Shown: positions 50,611 through 61,036, counted from the stretch's first letter. The stretch is 64,000 nt of DNA from Pseudoalteromonas sp. Scap06 (GCF_013394165.1 NZ_CP041330.1:1418501-1482500); one strand, 5' to 3'. Program-made: numbers and translations. The notes: a model not told the origin generated them from the sequence alone.

Positions 50611-51774
50611 TTACTGACGAGGATTTATCTCTAAAGGTGACAAGGTAATGGTGGCATTACTACTTGCGCCTTTGTAACCTTGATACTCTTTGTTTTCAAA
50701 CAGTGTGTAAAAAACATCGACATAATCATCATTATTGGTAAACCATTCATCAGGCATTGCTTTAAGTAACTCATTAGTGAGTTTAGGAATAATAGTATAG
50801 CCCTGTGCTTGTAAGTCAGGGATACTTGCCATTACTTGCTCTGATATTTCTAATAACTTCATTGCTAAGGTTTTATAATTTGTGTTGTCATCTTGCTCCA
50901 TTAAAAGCAAATCGACAGCTTGCCAACGATAACGTTGCCAATGAATTAAAACCTGATTAGGGCTGTAATTGGTTTTATCATGATCTAAATAAGGTAAATC
51001 AACAATATCTAATATTGGTTCATCTCTGCTAGGATCGATCCCCGTTACGATGGCATAGACTTCTGCTTTACCTGAAATCCAAGGTTCTTTATCATCCTCT
51101 AAATGTATTTTTTTCAGCACGCTAGTTTGTAATGGCTGATCATTATTTAATTGATTTTGTGGGCTAACCATGTTTTTGCTGAATTTGTTAGCTGACAAAA
51201 TTCCTTTCATTACTGCAATACCCGCACCCTGTACTTTTTGCTGATCTAATTCGACAATAAAAATAGGTTGAGTTGGCATTTGGTCTACGCTTAAATAATG
51301 AATGTTACCAAACTGATCGAACGCTTCAATCTCGCTCCATTGGCTATCGTCACCAGCGGGTGCAAATGCGAATAAAGGGTTTTCACCTTGTTGCCAATCA
51401 GTTAGCATGGTTTCGCTAGCTAAACGCACTTGTAACAAGCTTCCTGTATTTTTAGGTAAGCCTTTAAGCTGTTGTAAGGCACTATTTGCCTGACTTATAT
51501 TACGTTGTGTATGCCGTGCTACTGTTGATAACTGATCAGCATTTAAAACTAAGTTATATTTATTTACTGATTGTTTTAAATCAGCATTCAACACTGAATA
51601 ATTAAGCGCTACTTGCTTTGCGAAATTACGCTTAATAGTTGCTACGTTTTTGTATTGAGCTTGCTGTACCAAGCTTTCTGCATTTTCAATATGATCTTGA
51701 GCTGAAAAAGCAGGTACTGATATAAAGTTCAATAATGCCGCCGTAGCTAAAGATTTGGTTATTTTATTTTTCAT
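50611..51774 (-). CDS. Secreted protein, DUF3103-like
   Basis: A 387-residue exported protein with a signal peptide (TKSLATAALLNFISVPAFSA). The first 120 residues of the mature part are helical and Gln/Leu-rich; the rest is a mixed domain with VEAxYAIVTGIDPSRDEP-type strands and an acidic C-terminus. I associate it with the DUF3103 family of Vibrio and Pseudoalteromonas, from memory. It is probably extracellular or periplasmic. Function unknown; monocistronic. Confidence 0.65.
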   Translation of the reverse strand: MKNKITKSLATAALLNFISVPAFSAQDHIENAESLVQQAQYKNVATIKRNFAKQVALNYSVLNADLKQSVNKYNLVLNADQLSTVARHTQRNISQANSALQQLKGLPKNTGSLLQVRLASETMLTDWQQGENPLFAFAPAGDDSQWSEIEAFDQFGNIHYLSVDQMPTQPIFIVELDQQKVQGAGIAVMKGILSANKFSKNMVSPQNQLNNDQPLQTSVLKKIHLEDDKEPWISGKAEVYAIVTGIDPSRDEPILDIVDLPYLDHDKTNYSPNQVLIHWQRYRWQAVDLLLMEQDDNTNYKTLAMKLLEISEQVMASIPDLQAQGYTIIPKLTNELLKAMPDEWFTNNDDYVDVFYTLFENKEYQGYKGASSNATITLSPLEINPRQ

Positions 51775-52042
51775 AAAAATTCCGCCGTTCCATTTTTAGT
51801 AACATCTATAAAACAACAATTAGAATAAATGCTCAAGTTAAATTTATAAAATACGTAATTAGTATTAATATTATGTCAAAGTTTAATATACATTACATAA
51901 ATACCGTAATTTTTATATAAAGCAGGAATCTATTACAAAAAATGTATATTTTGTAAAATAATTTATATACATATCAGTTGGTTAAATTTGGCTTAATAGT
52001 TGCTTTAACTATTATTCTAATAACAACACAAAGGAAAAAACA

Positions 52043-52462
52043 ATGACCGATATTGCACATTCTGCGTTTGTAGCATTTTACCTATACTTAATTATGATGT
52101 TAGTTCAGTGGGCCGTTGCGACGTTTAGTAAGGCTAAACAACCTGGTGCAGTGCCAGGGAAAATTGATAAAGAGCTATCTCATGGGAGCTTTATATTTAG
52201 AGCGCATCGTACTTTTCATAACACCTTAGAAAACAGTGCACTATTTATAGGAACGGTTTTATTTGCTTTTGTGATGAATTACCACAGCTCGGTATTTGCA
52301 ATATGTATATGGGTATATGTGATTGCACGCTTAATTCATATGGCACTGTATTACGCAATCGCCACCGAGAAAAACCCCAGCCCGCGTAGTTACTTCTTTT
52401 TAATAAGTGTGATTGCAAACATTGTGATGTTAGTGCTATTGGGACTGCGATTAGCAAGCTAA
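52043..52462 (+). CDS. MAPEG family membrane protein
   Basis: A 139-residue protein with four membrane helices, matching MAPEG proteins (membrane-associated proteins in eicosanoid and glutathione metabolism). The signature FRAHRTFHNTLENSALFI between helices 1 and 2 is clear. Bacterial members often have glutathione transferase or peroxidase activity. The start ATG at 52043 follows AAAGGAAA. A strong terminator follows. Confidence 0.88.
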   Translation: MTDIAHSAFVAFYLYLIMMLVQWAVATFSKAKQPGAVPGKIDKELSHGSFIFRAHRTFHNTLENSALFIGTVLFAFVMNYHSSVFAICIWVYVIARLIHMALYYAIATEKNPSPRSYFFLISVIANIVMLVLLGLRLAS

Positions 52463-52470
52463 TGAAATGG

Positions 52471-52504
52471 TTAAAGCGAAAAGCAAATCGGCTTTTCGCT
52501 TTAA
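52471..52504. terminator. Bidirectional terminator between MAPEG and collagenase genes
   Basis: TTAAAGCGAAAAGC-AAATCG-GCTTTTCGCTTTAA is a perfect 14-bp stem that serves both convergent genes. Confidence 0.9.
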
Positions 52505-52516
52505 AAAATATTTATA

Positions 52517-55318
52517 CTATCGGCAACCAGTACTATTAAAGTCAACCACTAGACTTGCGCCCTCACTGTTTCCAGAGACTTTTAGGTACCCCCAAAATTG
52601 CTCCTGATCACGAATGAAAATACACTCGTTATTCGCACTATTGGCAGAGTTTGCAATCTCGTTACTACCATTTGGCCAAGTACTATTCGAGTAACTTAAG
52701 TCAATATTACCGCTACCATTTGCTGATGTTATTGAAATACCTGACTGACTATTTACATCTGCAATGGCAAACCACATTGGACCACTGTTACTTAAACATA
52801 TGACTTCACCATCTTTAAGGCGGCCTTTACTTTGCCCTGATGACGTTGCACATGCATCAGGCAGTGAACTACGCGTTTCTTTATATGATGCAGTGAGCTT
52901 TACATTATCATAGTTATTATAACCGTTTACCATTACATGATAGTTTCCTACGTGGGCAGGATTGAAAATACATTGTTCGTTATTTCCTTCAAGGTATGGG
53001 CGACAGTCATAGCGAGATAAGGTTGGCTCTGAGTTATAACTGACGTATAAATCAGCATCCCCTGAGCCATCATTTAGACTAAATGTTAATTCGCTAGCGC
53101 CAAAAGGGACGTCAAAATTAAACTGTAACTGGGTGTTTTGCTTTTGAGAAATAAAAAGGGGTTGACCATTTATGAGCGTTTGTTTATTGCCTTGAGTATT
53201 TTCAGTTACGGTTGCGATAATTGTTTTCATATCAATGTCGCCATCGTTATCAGTGACGGTTAATGATACGGTATATTGACCTGACTGCGTGTAAGTATGT
53301 ATTGGATTGGCATCTGTGCTGCTAATACCGTCGCCAAAGAGCCAAGTATAACTTACGATATTTCCGTCGCTATCGTTACTACCAACACTTGAGAACGTAA
53401 TAGGGGTATTTTCTAGGCCCGAATATGGGCCATTTATATTGGCACTCGGTGCAATATTTAACGGCGAACCATATACCAACTGATCGCACCATTGCACAAA
53501 TTCATTTTCATAGTTATTAGCCCAATGTTGGGTTTTATTTTTGTACGCACGCCAATTTCCTTGACGTGTGTCCGTGAGCATAGCGTTGAGTTGTTCTTTG
53601 TAGCGCTCAAACATAAAGCGTACCCCTAAATAGCCCCAACGATAAATTCTATCTTGATCAAAACCATCGTAGTTAGTGGCAAATATTTGCTGCAGGGTAA
53701 AGCGCTGTCCATTTTTAATGGTATTTATTGCCGCTTCATTATCATTTTGATTCGCGATGTATTCTGCGACCCCCTCAGACCACCATACAATGTCTTCGGT
53801 TGGTGAGTTGAAGTTACCATATAAGTTAAAACGACCGTCTAAGTAATGAACATATTCGTGCTCTAAATTCCATACAAAATGATCCGCTTTTGCATAGCTT
53901 GCTTCATAAGCTACAAAGTTGGCTTCGTTATCAGTATCAGAAGGATCGCCCTCTAAATACATTCCGCCATTATTAGTATTAATACCAAAAATGGCTTTGG
54001 CATACTTGCTATAGTCGTCACTACTATCAAAAATATTTACGTATAAAAAACGGTTATAATCATTCGCGACAGGCATATTTTCTGTGGCTAATTTAGTATG
54101 AAATAACCCTTCTTCAGCCTGCATTGCATCACATGCTGCAGCGTGTTGAGCTGCTGTCATCGCCTGTGAACGGATTTTTATGGTGTTGCTACAATTATAT
54201 TGCTGGGAAAGTACTTGTTGAGTGAGTGTATCTACAAAATTACAAACACCAAACTTACTGCAATCAGTGTAATAATTTACAATGTCTGCAGCGCCAAGCC
54301 ACACGGCATCACCATAGCCATAACTTTGATAGGTATTAAAAATATTAGTTAAGCCTGCGTCTACATCAGGTTGAATACTTGCTTTAGAATATTTTTTAAG
54401 GCGCGCAAGCTCACTTGCTGCATTTACTATTAAAAACTCTCCGTCAGATCCAATTAACCATTGTTTTTGCGTAAATTCACTTAATTTTATTGCTAAAGCT
54501 TTATCGTTTGCTATTAACGTTACAAATTCTCCATTCCACTGCCCGCGATATAGCAACGTAAAAATTCCATTAACTGCATTACTCATATTCCAACTGCTCG
54601 CATAACTTTTATCAAAACGCGTTAGCCATTGCTTAACAACTTCAAGATAACGATGTTGTTGTTCAGCACTATCCATTGTAATAATGACTTCTGACAGTGT
54701 TTTACCATGGTCATCGTTGTTATCATAAAAATGTTGATTGTTTACAAAGGCATTAATGGCATCTGCAACGCTAGGAGTTACCAATGCAGGAAAGTCGATA
54801 GAGTCATTATAAAACTCTGCATAAAAGCCGGTTCGCAAATATAAAAATAAAGCTTCGATCTGCTCATTGCCACCACCAGTGTAACTTTGTGAAAGTGAGT
54901 TAGCATGGTTAGCTACAGCAATCATATTATCGGTGGTAAAAATCTGTGGTTGAAGATCGGTTGCAGCGAATAACTCGTTGATACACCGTGTACCTTGGCG
55001 CTTTACTTCGTCAATAATCGTAATGGGATTTGCAACAGCAAGGGCATTCAAATCACAATTAACGGCCATTACCTGGCTTAACATTCTCTTCGTTCTAATA
55101 TGTTGCTGTATTGGCGTTTGTTGAGGTAGCTGTTGCGGCTTTTTTTGTGATTGTGCCACAGGTGCATTGCTATTACTGTATTGGTTTACGCCGTGATGCA
55201 TGACGCGCTCTACAATAGCAGGCTGCGGTTTAAACGTTCGTTCTTGCTGGGAATGTGCAGTTGCAAAGCCGGTGATACCTAATAGCGGTAAGGCCAAAAT
55301 AAATTTATATATTTTCAT
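52517..55318 (-). CDS. Secreted M9-family collagenase
   Basis: A 933-residue secreted zinc metalloprotease of the Vibrio-type collagenase family. Order: signal peptide (ILALPLLGITGFATA), M9N activator-like domain (about 85-420), catalytic domain with H487-E-Y-V-H491 and the third ligand Glu515 in WWSEGVAEYIA, a PKD domain (about 625-705: GPYSGLENTPITFSSVGSND), and two pre-peptidase C-terminal (PPC) domains (about 715-810 and 825-930). PKD and PPC domains help binding of insoluble collagen and are often trimmed on secretion. It is monocistronic and fits a particle-degrading marine lifestyle. Confidence 0.93.
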   Translation of the reverse strand: MKIYKFILALPLLGITGFATAHSQQERTFKPQPAIVERVMHHGVNQYSNSNAPVAQSQKKPQQLPQQTPIQQHIRTKRMLSQVMAVNCDLNALAVANPITIIDEVKRQGTRCINELFAATDLQPQIFTTDNMIAVANHANSLSQSYTGGGNEQIEALFLYLRTGFYAEFYNDSIDFPALVTPSVADAINAFVNNQHFYDNNDDHGKTLSEVIITMDSAEQQHRYLEVVKQWLTRFDKSYASSWNMSNAVNGIFTLLYRGQWNGEFVTLIANDKALAIKLSEFTQKQWLIGSDGEFLIVNAASELARLKKYSKASIQPDVDAGLTNIFNTYQSYGYGDAVWLGAADIVNYYTDCSKFGVCNFVDTLTQQVLSQQYNCSNTIKIRSQAMTAAQHAAACDAMQAEEGLFHTKLATENMPVANDYNRFLYVNIFDSSDDYSKYAKAIFGINTNNGGMYLEGDPSDTDNEANFVAYEASYAKADHFVWNLEHEYVHYLDGRFNLYGNFNSPTEDIVWWSEGVAEYIANQNDNEAAINTIKNGQRFTLQQIFATNYDGFDQDRIYRWGYLGVRFMFERYKEQLNAMLTDTRQGNWRAYKNKTQHWANNYENEFVQWCDQLVYGSPLNIAPSANINGPYSGLENTPITFSSVGSNDSDGNIVSYTWLFGDGISSTDANPIHTYTQSGQYTVSLTVTDNDGDIDMKTIIATVTENTQGNKQTLINGQPLFISQKQNTQLQFNFDVPFGASELTFSLNDGSGDADLYVSYNSEPTLSRYDCRPYLEGNNEQCIFNPAHVGNYHVMVNGYNNYDNVKLTASYKETRSSLPDACATSSGQSKGRLKDGEVICLSNSGPMWFAIADVNSQSGISITSANGSGNIDLSYSNSTWPNGSNEIANSANSANNECIFIRDQEQFWGYLKVSGNSEGASLVVDFNSTGCR

Positions 55319-55735
55319 AACTTTCCTTTGATAATGATTATCTCAATCTGTAGTACACAATTGAGGTACAGGGTTGTATCATTTTTCTCCCTTTGCAATC
55401 AATAAGTTTTACTTTTAGTTTTAAAGTTAATGCTTTAGTTTGTTAGGTGTTAAGCTTTGGAGGCAATGAAGTCGCATTAGATGCGAAGCACTTGTAGACT
55501 TAAAGATTTAAGCAGACTCATAATATTTTTAACTCAATAGCTATTATCTTTAGTGAGCAAGGGCTTATAAACGGGTGAGTTTTGTTGATTTATATAAAGT
55601 TATTTGAAGAGATGACTAAATTAATATTCTTTAATGGCGTTTTATTTAAAGCGAATCTGATAGTGAATTCATAATATCACTTTAAAATACGATGCGCGTC
55701 TGAGGGGAATTCGGTCCGCGCAATTATTCCTTGGT
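55319..55735. other. Collagenase upstream region
   Basis: About 415 bp without a gene. GATAATGATTATCTC at 55329-55343, just upstream of the collagenase start, resembles half of a Fur box (GATAATGAT repeated), so iron control is possible. No other structure was recognised. Confidence 0.35.
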
Positions 55736-56638
55736 TTATTGAGTTAGCTTGATTTTTCGGGTCACAATAAAACACATTAATGAGCCTAATGTAACTAAAA
55801 CAACGCCTTGCCAGAATACGCTGGTGAGCGATATTGATAAGTAAATAGAGGCAAATAGTGTTGATAACACAGGAATAAAGTAAGACAAGGTGCCTAACAA
55901 CACTAGGTTACCGCCAATGATCGCTTGGTTCCATAGTGCGTAACCTCCACCAATAACAATACCTGCTAATACTAAGGTCAAGCTAGAATATAGGCTAAAC
56001 TCAAAGCTGGGTTCATTACTCAGTCCGTAACTTATCCATAAAGAGATTGCCGTGGCTGCAAAAAATACACTAATGGCATTTTTACCCTCGCTAAGTTTAA
56101 CCGTTACACTGCAATACACAGCCCAAATAAACGCCGCTGCAAACGCCATGGAGTAGGGTAATGGATTGTCACTAATATTAGCGGTTAATACTCCTACAGA
56201 TAAACCACTATTACCTGCAATGCACCATGCAACGCCTAAAAACGCAATCAGTATGCTCGGGTAGACTAATGCGCTTACTTTAATGCGGTTAACAATAATC
56301 GATAATAAAATGGTTAACGCTGGCCAAAGGTAGTTAATAATCGCCATTTCTAACGTTTGCTGGCGACTATTTGCAAAGCCAAGCGATAAAGCCAAACACA
56401 TTTCGTAAATCACAAATAAGCTGCCACCAAAGACTAAATAGCGCTTTGGATAATTGTTTAGCTTTGGTACACCCATGACAAGCATTAAAAAAATCGCACT
56501 GACGCTATAAATCAAAGCAGCACCGCCAATTGGGCTAAATAACTCCGATAAATCACGAACAAAAGCAGTTAAACTGCTCCAAAGTAAAATAGCGAGCACC
56601 CCATAGAGGGTGTATTTATGTTTAATTAAAAAAGACAT
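55736..56638 (-). CDS. yddG: DMT-family exporter, YddG-like
   Basis: A 300-residue, ten-helix inner-membrane transporter of the EamA/DMT superfamily. It aligns block by block with E. coli YddG, an exporter of aromatic amino acids: LWSSLTAFVRDLSE near the N-terminus, PIGGAALIYSVSA, VIYEMCLALSLGFAN, EMAIINYLWPALTIL, FIWAVYCSVT, GTLSYFIPVLS and FWQGVVLVTLGSLMCF. It is monocistronic. Substrate by homology only. Confidence 0.87.
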   Translation of the reverse strand: MSFLIKHKYTLYGVLAILLWSSLTAFVRDLSELFSPIGGAALIYSVSAIFLMLVMGVPKLNNYPKRYLVFGGSLFVIYEMCLALSLGFANSRQQTLEMAIINYLWPALTILLSIIVNRIKVSALVYPSILIAFLGVAWCIAGNSGLSVGVLTANISDNPLPYSMAFAAAFIWAVYCSVTVKLSEGKNAISVFFAATAISLWISYGLSNEPSFEFSLYSSLTLVLAGIVIGGGYALWNQAIIGGNLVLLGTLSYFIPVLSTLFASIYLSISLTSVFWQGVVLVTLGSLMCFIVTRKIKLTQ

Positions 56639-56739
56639 GGAGAGCTACTTAATGAAAAACAAAAGTAACACTTTAATATATATCAAGGGGTAGGGCATTA
56701 GTTTTACTAACTTTTAGTCTGATAGGTAGTAGCAGCATG

Positions 56740-57021
56740 TAGGGTCTTTTTAATCGTGGCGCGAGGTTTGTAACCTCGTGAGCAGTTGATAACTGCTCAC
56801 GCGTTATTCTACTGGCTTACATCCATGTAAGAATAAGTAAGTCCGAGCAAAGTTTTCGCGTCTTGCTAACGCTCCTTACCTACATTCAGTGGGCAACAAA
56901 GAGTAAATCCACCCTAGGGAAGAGCTCGATGGGCAGCGCCTGTTTGGCATTGATGCAGCGTTATTGCCTAAATGCCAAACAGATTACTACAAATCTAACC
57001 TTAAAAGACCAACAGACCCTA
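56740..57021. repeat. Hairpin-rich ~280-bp element with terminal inverted repeats
   Basis: Terminal 8-bp inverted repeats TAGGGTCT (56740-56747) and AGACCCTA (57014-57021) bound a gene-free segment. Inside are two abutting perfect hairpins, CGAGGTT-TGT-AACCTCG (56762-56778) and GTGAGCAGTT-GAT-AACTGCTCAC (56778-56800), and a third, CTGTTTGGCATT / AATGCCAAACAG (56940-56982, 19-nt loop). It looks like a MITE or other non-autonomous repeat. Confidence 0.65.
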
Positions 57022-57063
57022 GTTAAATAATTTAAATAGCATCCACAAATATAGAAGGGTTAT

Positions 57064-58335
57064 TTATTCAATATTTACCTGAATGCTGCTTACTTGATTA
57101 TCGTAGGTCGCTGAAACAATAAAACTACCAGCGCTATTCGTTTTACTGGTTAATCTATAAACCGCATTCTCTGTACCTGCGCTAATTAATTTTGTAGTTA
57201 CCAAACTGCTTCCATTAATGCTCCAATCAGCAAATTCAGTTACATTCACACTTGAAGTTTCATCACTGCCATTAGCCGTCAGTGTGAGATTAATTGAACC
57301 AAGAGGGGTCATAGTTAATATTGAACTGCCATCATTTATTTGAAGATCATTTAAATCATCAGAACCATCGACTGTTACTGTAATAATTTTCTGCTTGTTG
57401 CCACAGCTGCCAATTAATTGAGTTTCACCAGACTTGAGAGCAACAAGCGTTCCTTTGTTTTCGCCTTCATCTGTTATACCAATATAACGGGTTCCTACTT
57501 GCGACCAAGTAATAGTGTCATTAATAGTCTTAGCTTCTTGAGCTACCAAAGAGGCAATTGCACTAACTTGAATACGATCGCCAATATTAAGATTGATCTC
57601 TTCAGTTGGCTCATCATTAACTAAAATATCGATAGACTCTAAATTTTTAGGATCTGCTTTCACTGTCAGCTTACCAAGAACATTGTCTATTTTAGCTGTA
57701 ATAGTTGTATCTTCAACATCAGGAGCGGATGTAAACAATAAGCCGTCAGAGTTGATTGTTGCAGTACTGCCGTTATCAACAGCAAAACTTAAACCTCTAA
57801 TGGTATTTAAAGATGTATATCCATCAGCATAGGTAAGATCGGCTGATAATTGCGCAGGTATACATGTATTAATGTAATCAATGTTAGAAGCGGCTGTTTT
57901 TAAGTTAATTTCAGTGACTGAGACATCACTTACTGAAACCTCACCTTCACCTGAGATATCATTGATGGTAGTTCCTGTGATAGATACAGCCCCTTGGTTT
58001 GCTGTAGTACTCGAAACCGCATTTACAACACCATTACTATTTACAGTTGCAATAGTCGGATCGTTAGATTCCCAGGTTAACTCACTAGTAATGTCGCGCG
58101 TGTCACCATTACTATCTATACCCGTAGCACTTAATTGTAATGTCTCACCTGGCTTTAAGCGTTTTTGATCTCCAACTATCTTAACAGATTCAATAATGGT
58201 GCCTTCAGAACGAAGTTTGTCTAACTGTATTGCTTTTGCAAGATCCGTTGTATCACTTTCAGAACCGCAACCCGTAACGCTGATAATAAATAATGTGGTT
58301 ACAGATAATTTAAAAAAACTGTGTGTATTAATCAT
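57064..58335 (-). CDS. Ig-like (BIG2) domain lipoprotein
   Basis: A 423-residue exported lipoprotein: signal LSVTTLFIISVTGC with the lipobox Cys. The start at 58335 is preferred over ATG 58356 because AAGGAAG precedes it. Residues about 45-130 form a bacterial Ig-like group 2 domain (LKPGETLQLSATGIDSNGD, ITSELTWESNDPTIATVNSN); further Ig-like repeats follow, diverged. Such proteins are surface-exposed adhesins or scaffold proteins. It lies 28 bp downstream of a small outer-membrane barrel gene on the same strand. Confidence 0.8.
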   Translation of the reverse strand: MINTHSFFKLSVTTLFIISVTGCGSESDTTDLAKAIQLDKLRSEGTIIESVKIVGDQKRLKPGETLQLSATGIDSNGDTRDITSELTWESNDPTIATVNSNGVVNAVSSTTANQGAVSITGTTINDISGEGEVSVSDVSVTEINLKTAASNIDYINTCIPAQLSADLTYADGYTSLNTIRGLSFAVDNGSTATINSDGLLFTSAPDVEDTTITAKIDNVLGKLTVKADPKNLESIDILVNDEPTEEINLNIGDRIQVSAIASLVAQEAKTINDTITWSQVGTRYIGITDEGENKGTLVALKSGETQLIGSCGNKQKIITVTVDGSDDLNDLQINDGSSILTMTPLGSINLTLTANGSDETSSVNVTEFADWSINGSSLVTTKLISAGTENAVYRLTSKTNSAGSFIVSATYDNQVSSIQVNIE

Positions 58336-58362
58336 ATTTCTATTGCTTCCTTTCATACATAA

Positions 58363-58875
58363 CTAAAAGTGATAAACAAAGCCTAAGGTATAACCTATTA
58401 TTTCAATATCATCACCTTTGAAAAGGGATTGATAACCAAGTCTTATTTGAGTGTTTTCTAAATAAGGAATTTGCTGGTGCATTGCGACTCCCCAAGAAAA
58501 ACCATCATATTTATAATCACCATTTATTGACGCGGAAGGATTAGACACAACAACTTGATTTTTTGCATAACCCAATGAAACGTCCAGACCAAAGCCATTG
58601 ACTACATCAGATTGCATAACAAAATAAAGGGCCAAGCTTTTGTCTAAATTAAACTCAGTATTGTAGATATGATCGCTGCTGCTAGATGCTAGGTAATGCG
58701 CTTCAAAAGCCATGTTATTGTTACTGATACCAGCACGTATTAACGCACTTTTAGGGGTTGCGTTTTCATTACTTATTTTGATATCACTCATCATGTAGTC
58801 AACACCAATATATGGAGTATCAGCAAAACTATTGAATGATGCGGTAAGTAAAAGTAGTGTATAAATTTTTTCCAT
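58363..58875 (-). CDS. Small outer-membrane beta-barrel protein
   Basis: A 170-residue exported protein. The start at 58875 (MEKIYTLLLLTASFNSFA) gives a clean signal peptide; upstream in-frame ATGs do not. The mature part alternates polar and apolar residues in eight or so predicted strands and ends with YTLGFVYHF, a C-terminal Phe signature recognised by BamA. It resembles OmpA/OmpW-sized barrels. It precedes the Ig-like lipoprotein gene and may share its transcript. Function unknown. Confidence 0.72.
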   Translation of the reverse strand: MEKIYTLLLLTASFNSFADTPYIGVDYMMSDIKISNENATPKSALIRAGISNNNMAFEAHYLASSSSDHIYNTEFNLDKSLALYFVMQSDVVNGFGLDVSLGYAKNQVVVSNPSASINGDYKYDGFSWGVAMHQQIPYLENTQIRLGYQSLFKGDDIEIIGYTLGFVYHF

Positions 58876-59079
58876 AAATCTTAACTTATAGTCCATCGGT
58901 ATTTTGGGTACAAATAGTATTAAATCGCCTTGCATTAATCAAGCTGAGCAGTTTACTTAATATATAATTAGCGGTTAATTATACTTTTTCGAATACATTA
59001 TAATTATTCAAAATGTTATCAAGATAAGAATTTAATTAGGTGTGTAAGGTATCGAAAGTAGTACCTTACACACTGGTAT

Positions 59080-60927
59080 TTATTCAATACCAATAAAGCC
59101 GCCAGTTTGATGTACCCACAGTGCAGCGTAAATGCCGCCTTGGGCAATTAACTCATCGTGACTGCCTTGCTCTACAACACCACCTTCATCAAGCACAATA
59201 AGCCTGTCCATTTGTGCAATGGTTGATAATCGGTGTGCAATAGCAATAACCGTTTTGCCTGTCATTAAATCATCTAAGCTTGCTTGAATAGCTGCTTCTA
59301 CCTCTGAGTCTAAAGCGCTGGTGGCTTCATCAAGTATAAGAATAGGCGCGTTTTTAAGTAACACCCGAGCAATAGCAATCCGCTGGCGTTGCCCGCCCGA
59401 GAGGGTTACTCCTCGTTCGCCCACTTGTGCCTCAAAGCCTTTATTGCCTTTGCTGTCTTCTAAATCGTTTATAAAATCGAGCGCTTTGGCTTGTTTGGTC
59501 GCATCGAGCATTTCCGCTTCGGTTGCATCAGGTCTGCCGTATAAGATGTTGTCTTTTACTGAGCGGTGCAGTAGTGAGGTGTCTTGGGTGACCATAGCGA
59601 TATAGCGGCGAAGGCTTTCTTGGCTTACATCAGTTATATTTTGGCCATCAATACTAATACAGCCTTTGGCTGTATCGTAAAAACGTAGCAACAAGTTAAC
59701 TAATGTGGATTTACCCGCGCCAGAGCGACCCACTAAGCCAATTTTTTCGCCCGGTTTAATATTTAAGTTTAAACCGTTAATTACTGGACCTCGGTTATTT
59801 TCATTAGCGGTTTTACCATAATTAAAGTGTACATTGTTAAAGTCGATTGCCCCTTGAGTTACTTTTAAACTATCGGCTTTTGGCTTGTCATCAACCGCAA
59901 TCGGGTTTGAAAGGGTGCGCATGCCATCGGCTACGGTACCAATGTTTTCAAATAAGCTGCTAATTTCCCACATGATCCATTGGGCCATGCCATTAAGCCT
60001 TAACGACAAACTCAATGCTACTGCAATAGCCCCCGCACTAATGGCACTTAACGACCATAAATACAAAGACACCGCTGCCACCGAAAATACCAGTAAATAG
60101 TTCAAGCTTTGAATAACCACATTAAGGCTGGTTACCAAACGCATTTGTTTATATACAGGCTGTAAAAATACGTCCATGCTTTGTTTAGCATATTGCTCTT
60201 CGCGTTGGGTGTAAGAAAACAGCTTAATGGTTGAAATATTGGTGTAGCTATCAACAATACGGCCGGTCATTTCTGAGCGTGCGTCAGCTTGTGAGCTTGC
60301 AATGCTTTTTAACCGTGGTACAAAGTAAATTTGCACGCAAATATATAATGCTAACCACACTAATAACGGCAGCATCAAGCGCCAATCTGAGGCGGCCACT
60401 AAAAACACCATTGAGCCAAAATAAACGGCAATGTACATCAATACATCAAGTAACTTAGTCACTGACTCTCGCACAGCCAATGAGGTTTGCAGTACTTTAG
60501 TGGCTATTCGCCCGGCAAATTCATTTTGATAAAAGCTAACACTTTGGCGTAATAAATAACGGTGCGCTAGCCAACGAATCGACATCGGATAGTTGCCTAA
60601 TAAAGCTTGATGTAAAATGGCCGACCTAAAAAATACCACCACAGGCATCACAACTAGGAGCATTAACCCCATTTTTATTAATTCGGATTGTTGCTGCAAA
60701 AAAAGTTCTTCAGGGGTGTACTCGCCAAGCCAGTCAACCAGTTGCCCCATGTAACTAAATAAAGACACTTCTAAAATAGCTAATAATGCGGCACTAAGCG
60801 ACATAAGCACCAACGACAGTTCCATGCCTTTGGTGTAATGGCGGCAAAATGCAAATAAGGTATTAGGAGGCTGAGACGGAGAACGCTCCGGAAACGGTTT
60901 AGTCATCCGTTCAAATAATCGATACAT
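59080..60927 (-). CDS. ABC transporter, fused permease and ATPase (exporter type)
   Basis: A 615-residue half-transporter with six membrane helices (about 35-325) and a nucleotide-binding domain: Walker A VGRSGAGKST, Q-loop VTQDTSLLHRSVKDNI, signature VTLSGGQRQR, Walker B LILDEATSALD, and the H-loop histidine in AIAHRLSTI. Members of this MsbA-like group export lipids, drugs or peptides. It works as a homodimer. No partner gene is adjacent and the substrate is unknown. Confidence 0.92.
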   Translation of the reverse strand: MYRLFERMTKPFPERSPSQPPNTLFAFCRHYTKGMELSLVLMSLSAALLAILEVSLFSYMGQLVDWLGEYTPEELFLQQQSELIKMGLMLLVVMPVVVFFRSAILHQALLGNYPMSIRWLAHRYLLRQSVSFYQNEFAGRIATKVLQTSLAVRESVTKLLDVLMYIAVYFGSMVFLVAASDWRLMLPLLVWLALYICVQIYFVPRLKSIASSQADARSEMTGRIVDSYTNISTIKLFSYTQREEQYAKQSMDVFLQPVYKQMRLVTSLNVVIQSLNYLLVFSVAAVSLYLWSLSAISAGAIAVALSLSLRLNGMAQWIMWEISSLFENIGTVADGMRTLSNPIAVDDKPKADSLKVTQGAIDFNNVHFNYGKTANENNRGPVINGLNLNIKPGEKIGLVGRSGAGKSTLVNLLLRFYDTAKGCISIDGQNITDVSQESLRRYIAMVTQDTSLLHRSVKDNILYGRPDATEAEMLDATKQAKALDFINDLEDSKGNKGFEAQVGERGVTLSGGQRQRIAIARVLLKNAPILILDEATSALDSEVEAAIQASLDDLMTGKTVIAIAHRLSTIAQMDRLIVLDEGGVVEQGSHDELIAQGGIYAALWVHQTGGFIGIE

Positions 60928-61036
60928 ATTAGAAGCTTATTAAGTATTTATAGAGATGTCCCATTATACCATTGTAAAATACAAAGGCGCAGTGGGAATG
61001 AGATGTTTAAGTGTTATCTTAAGTTGAGTTAACGCT

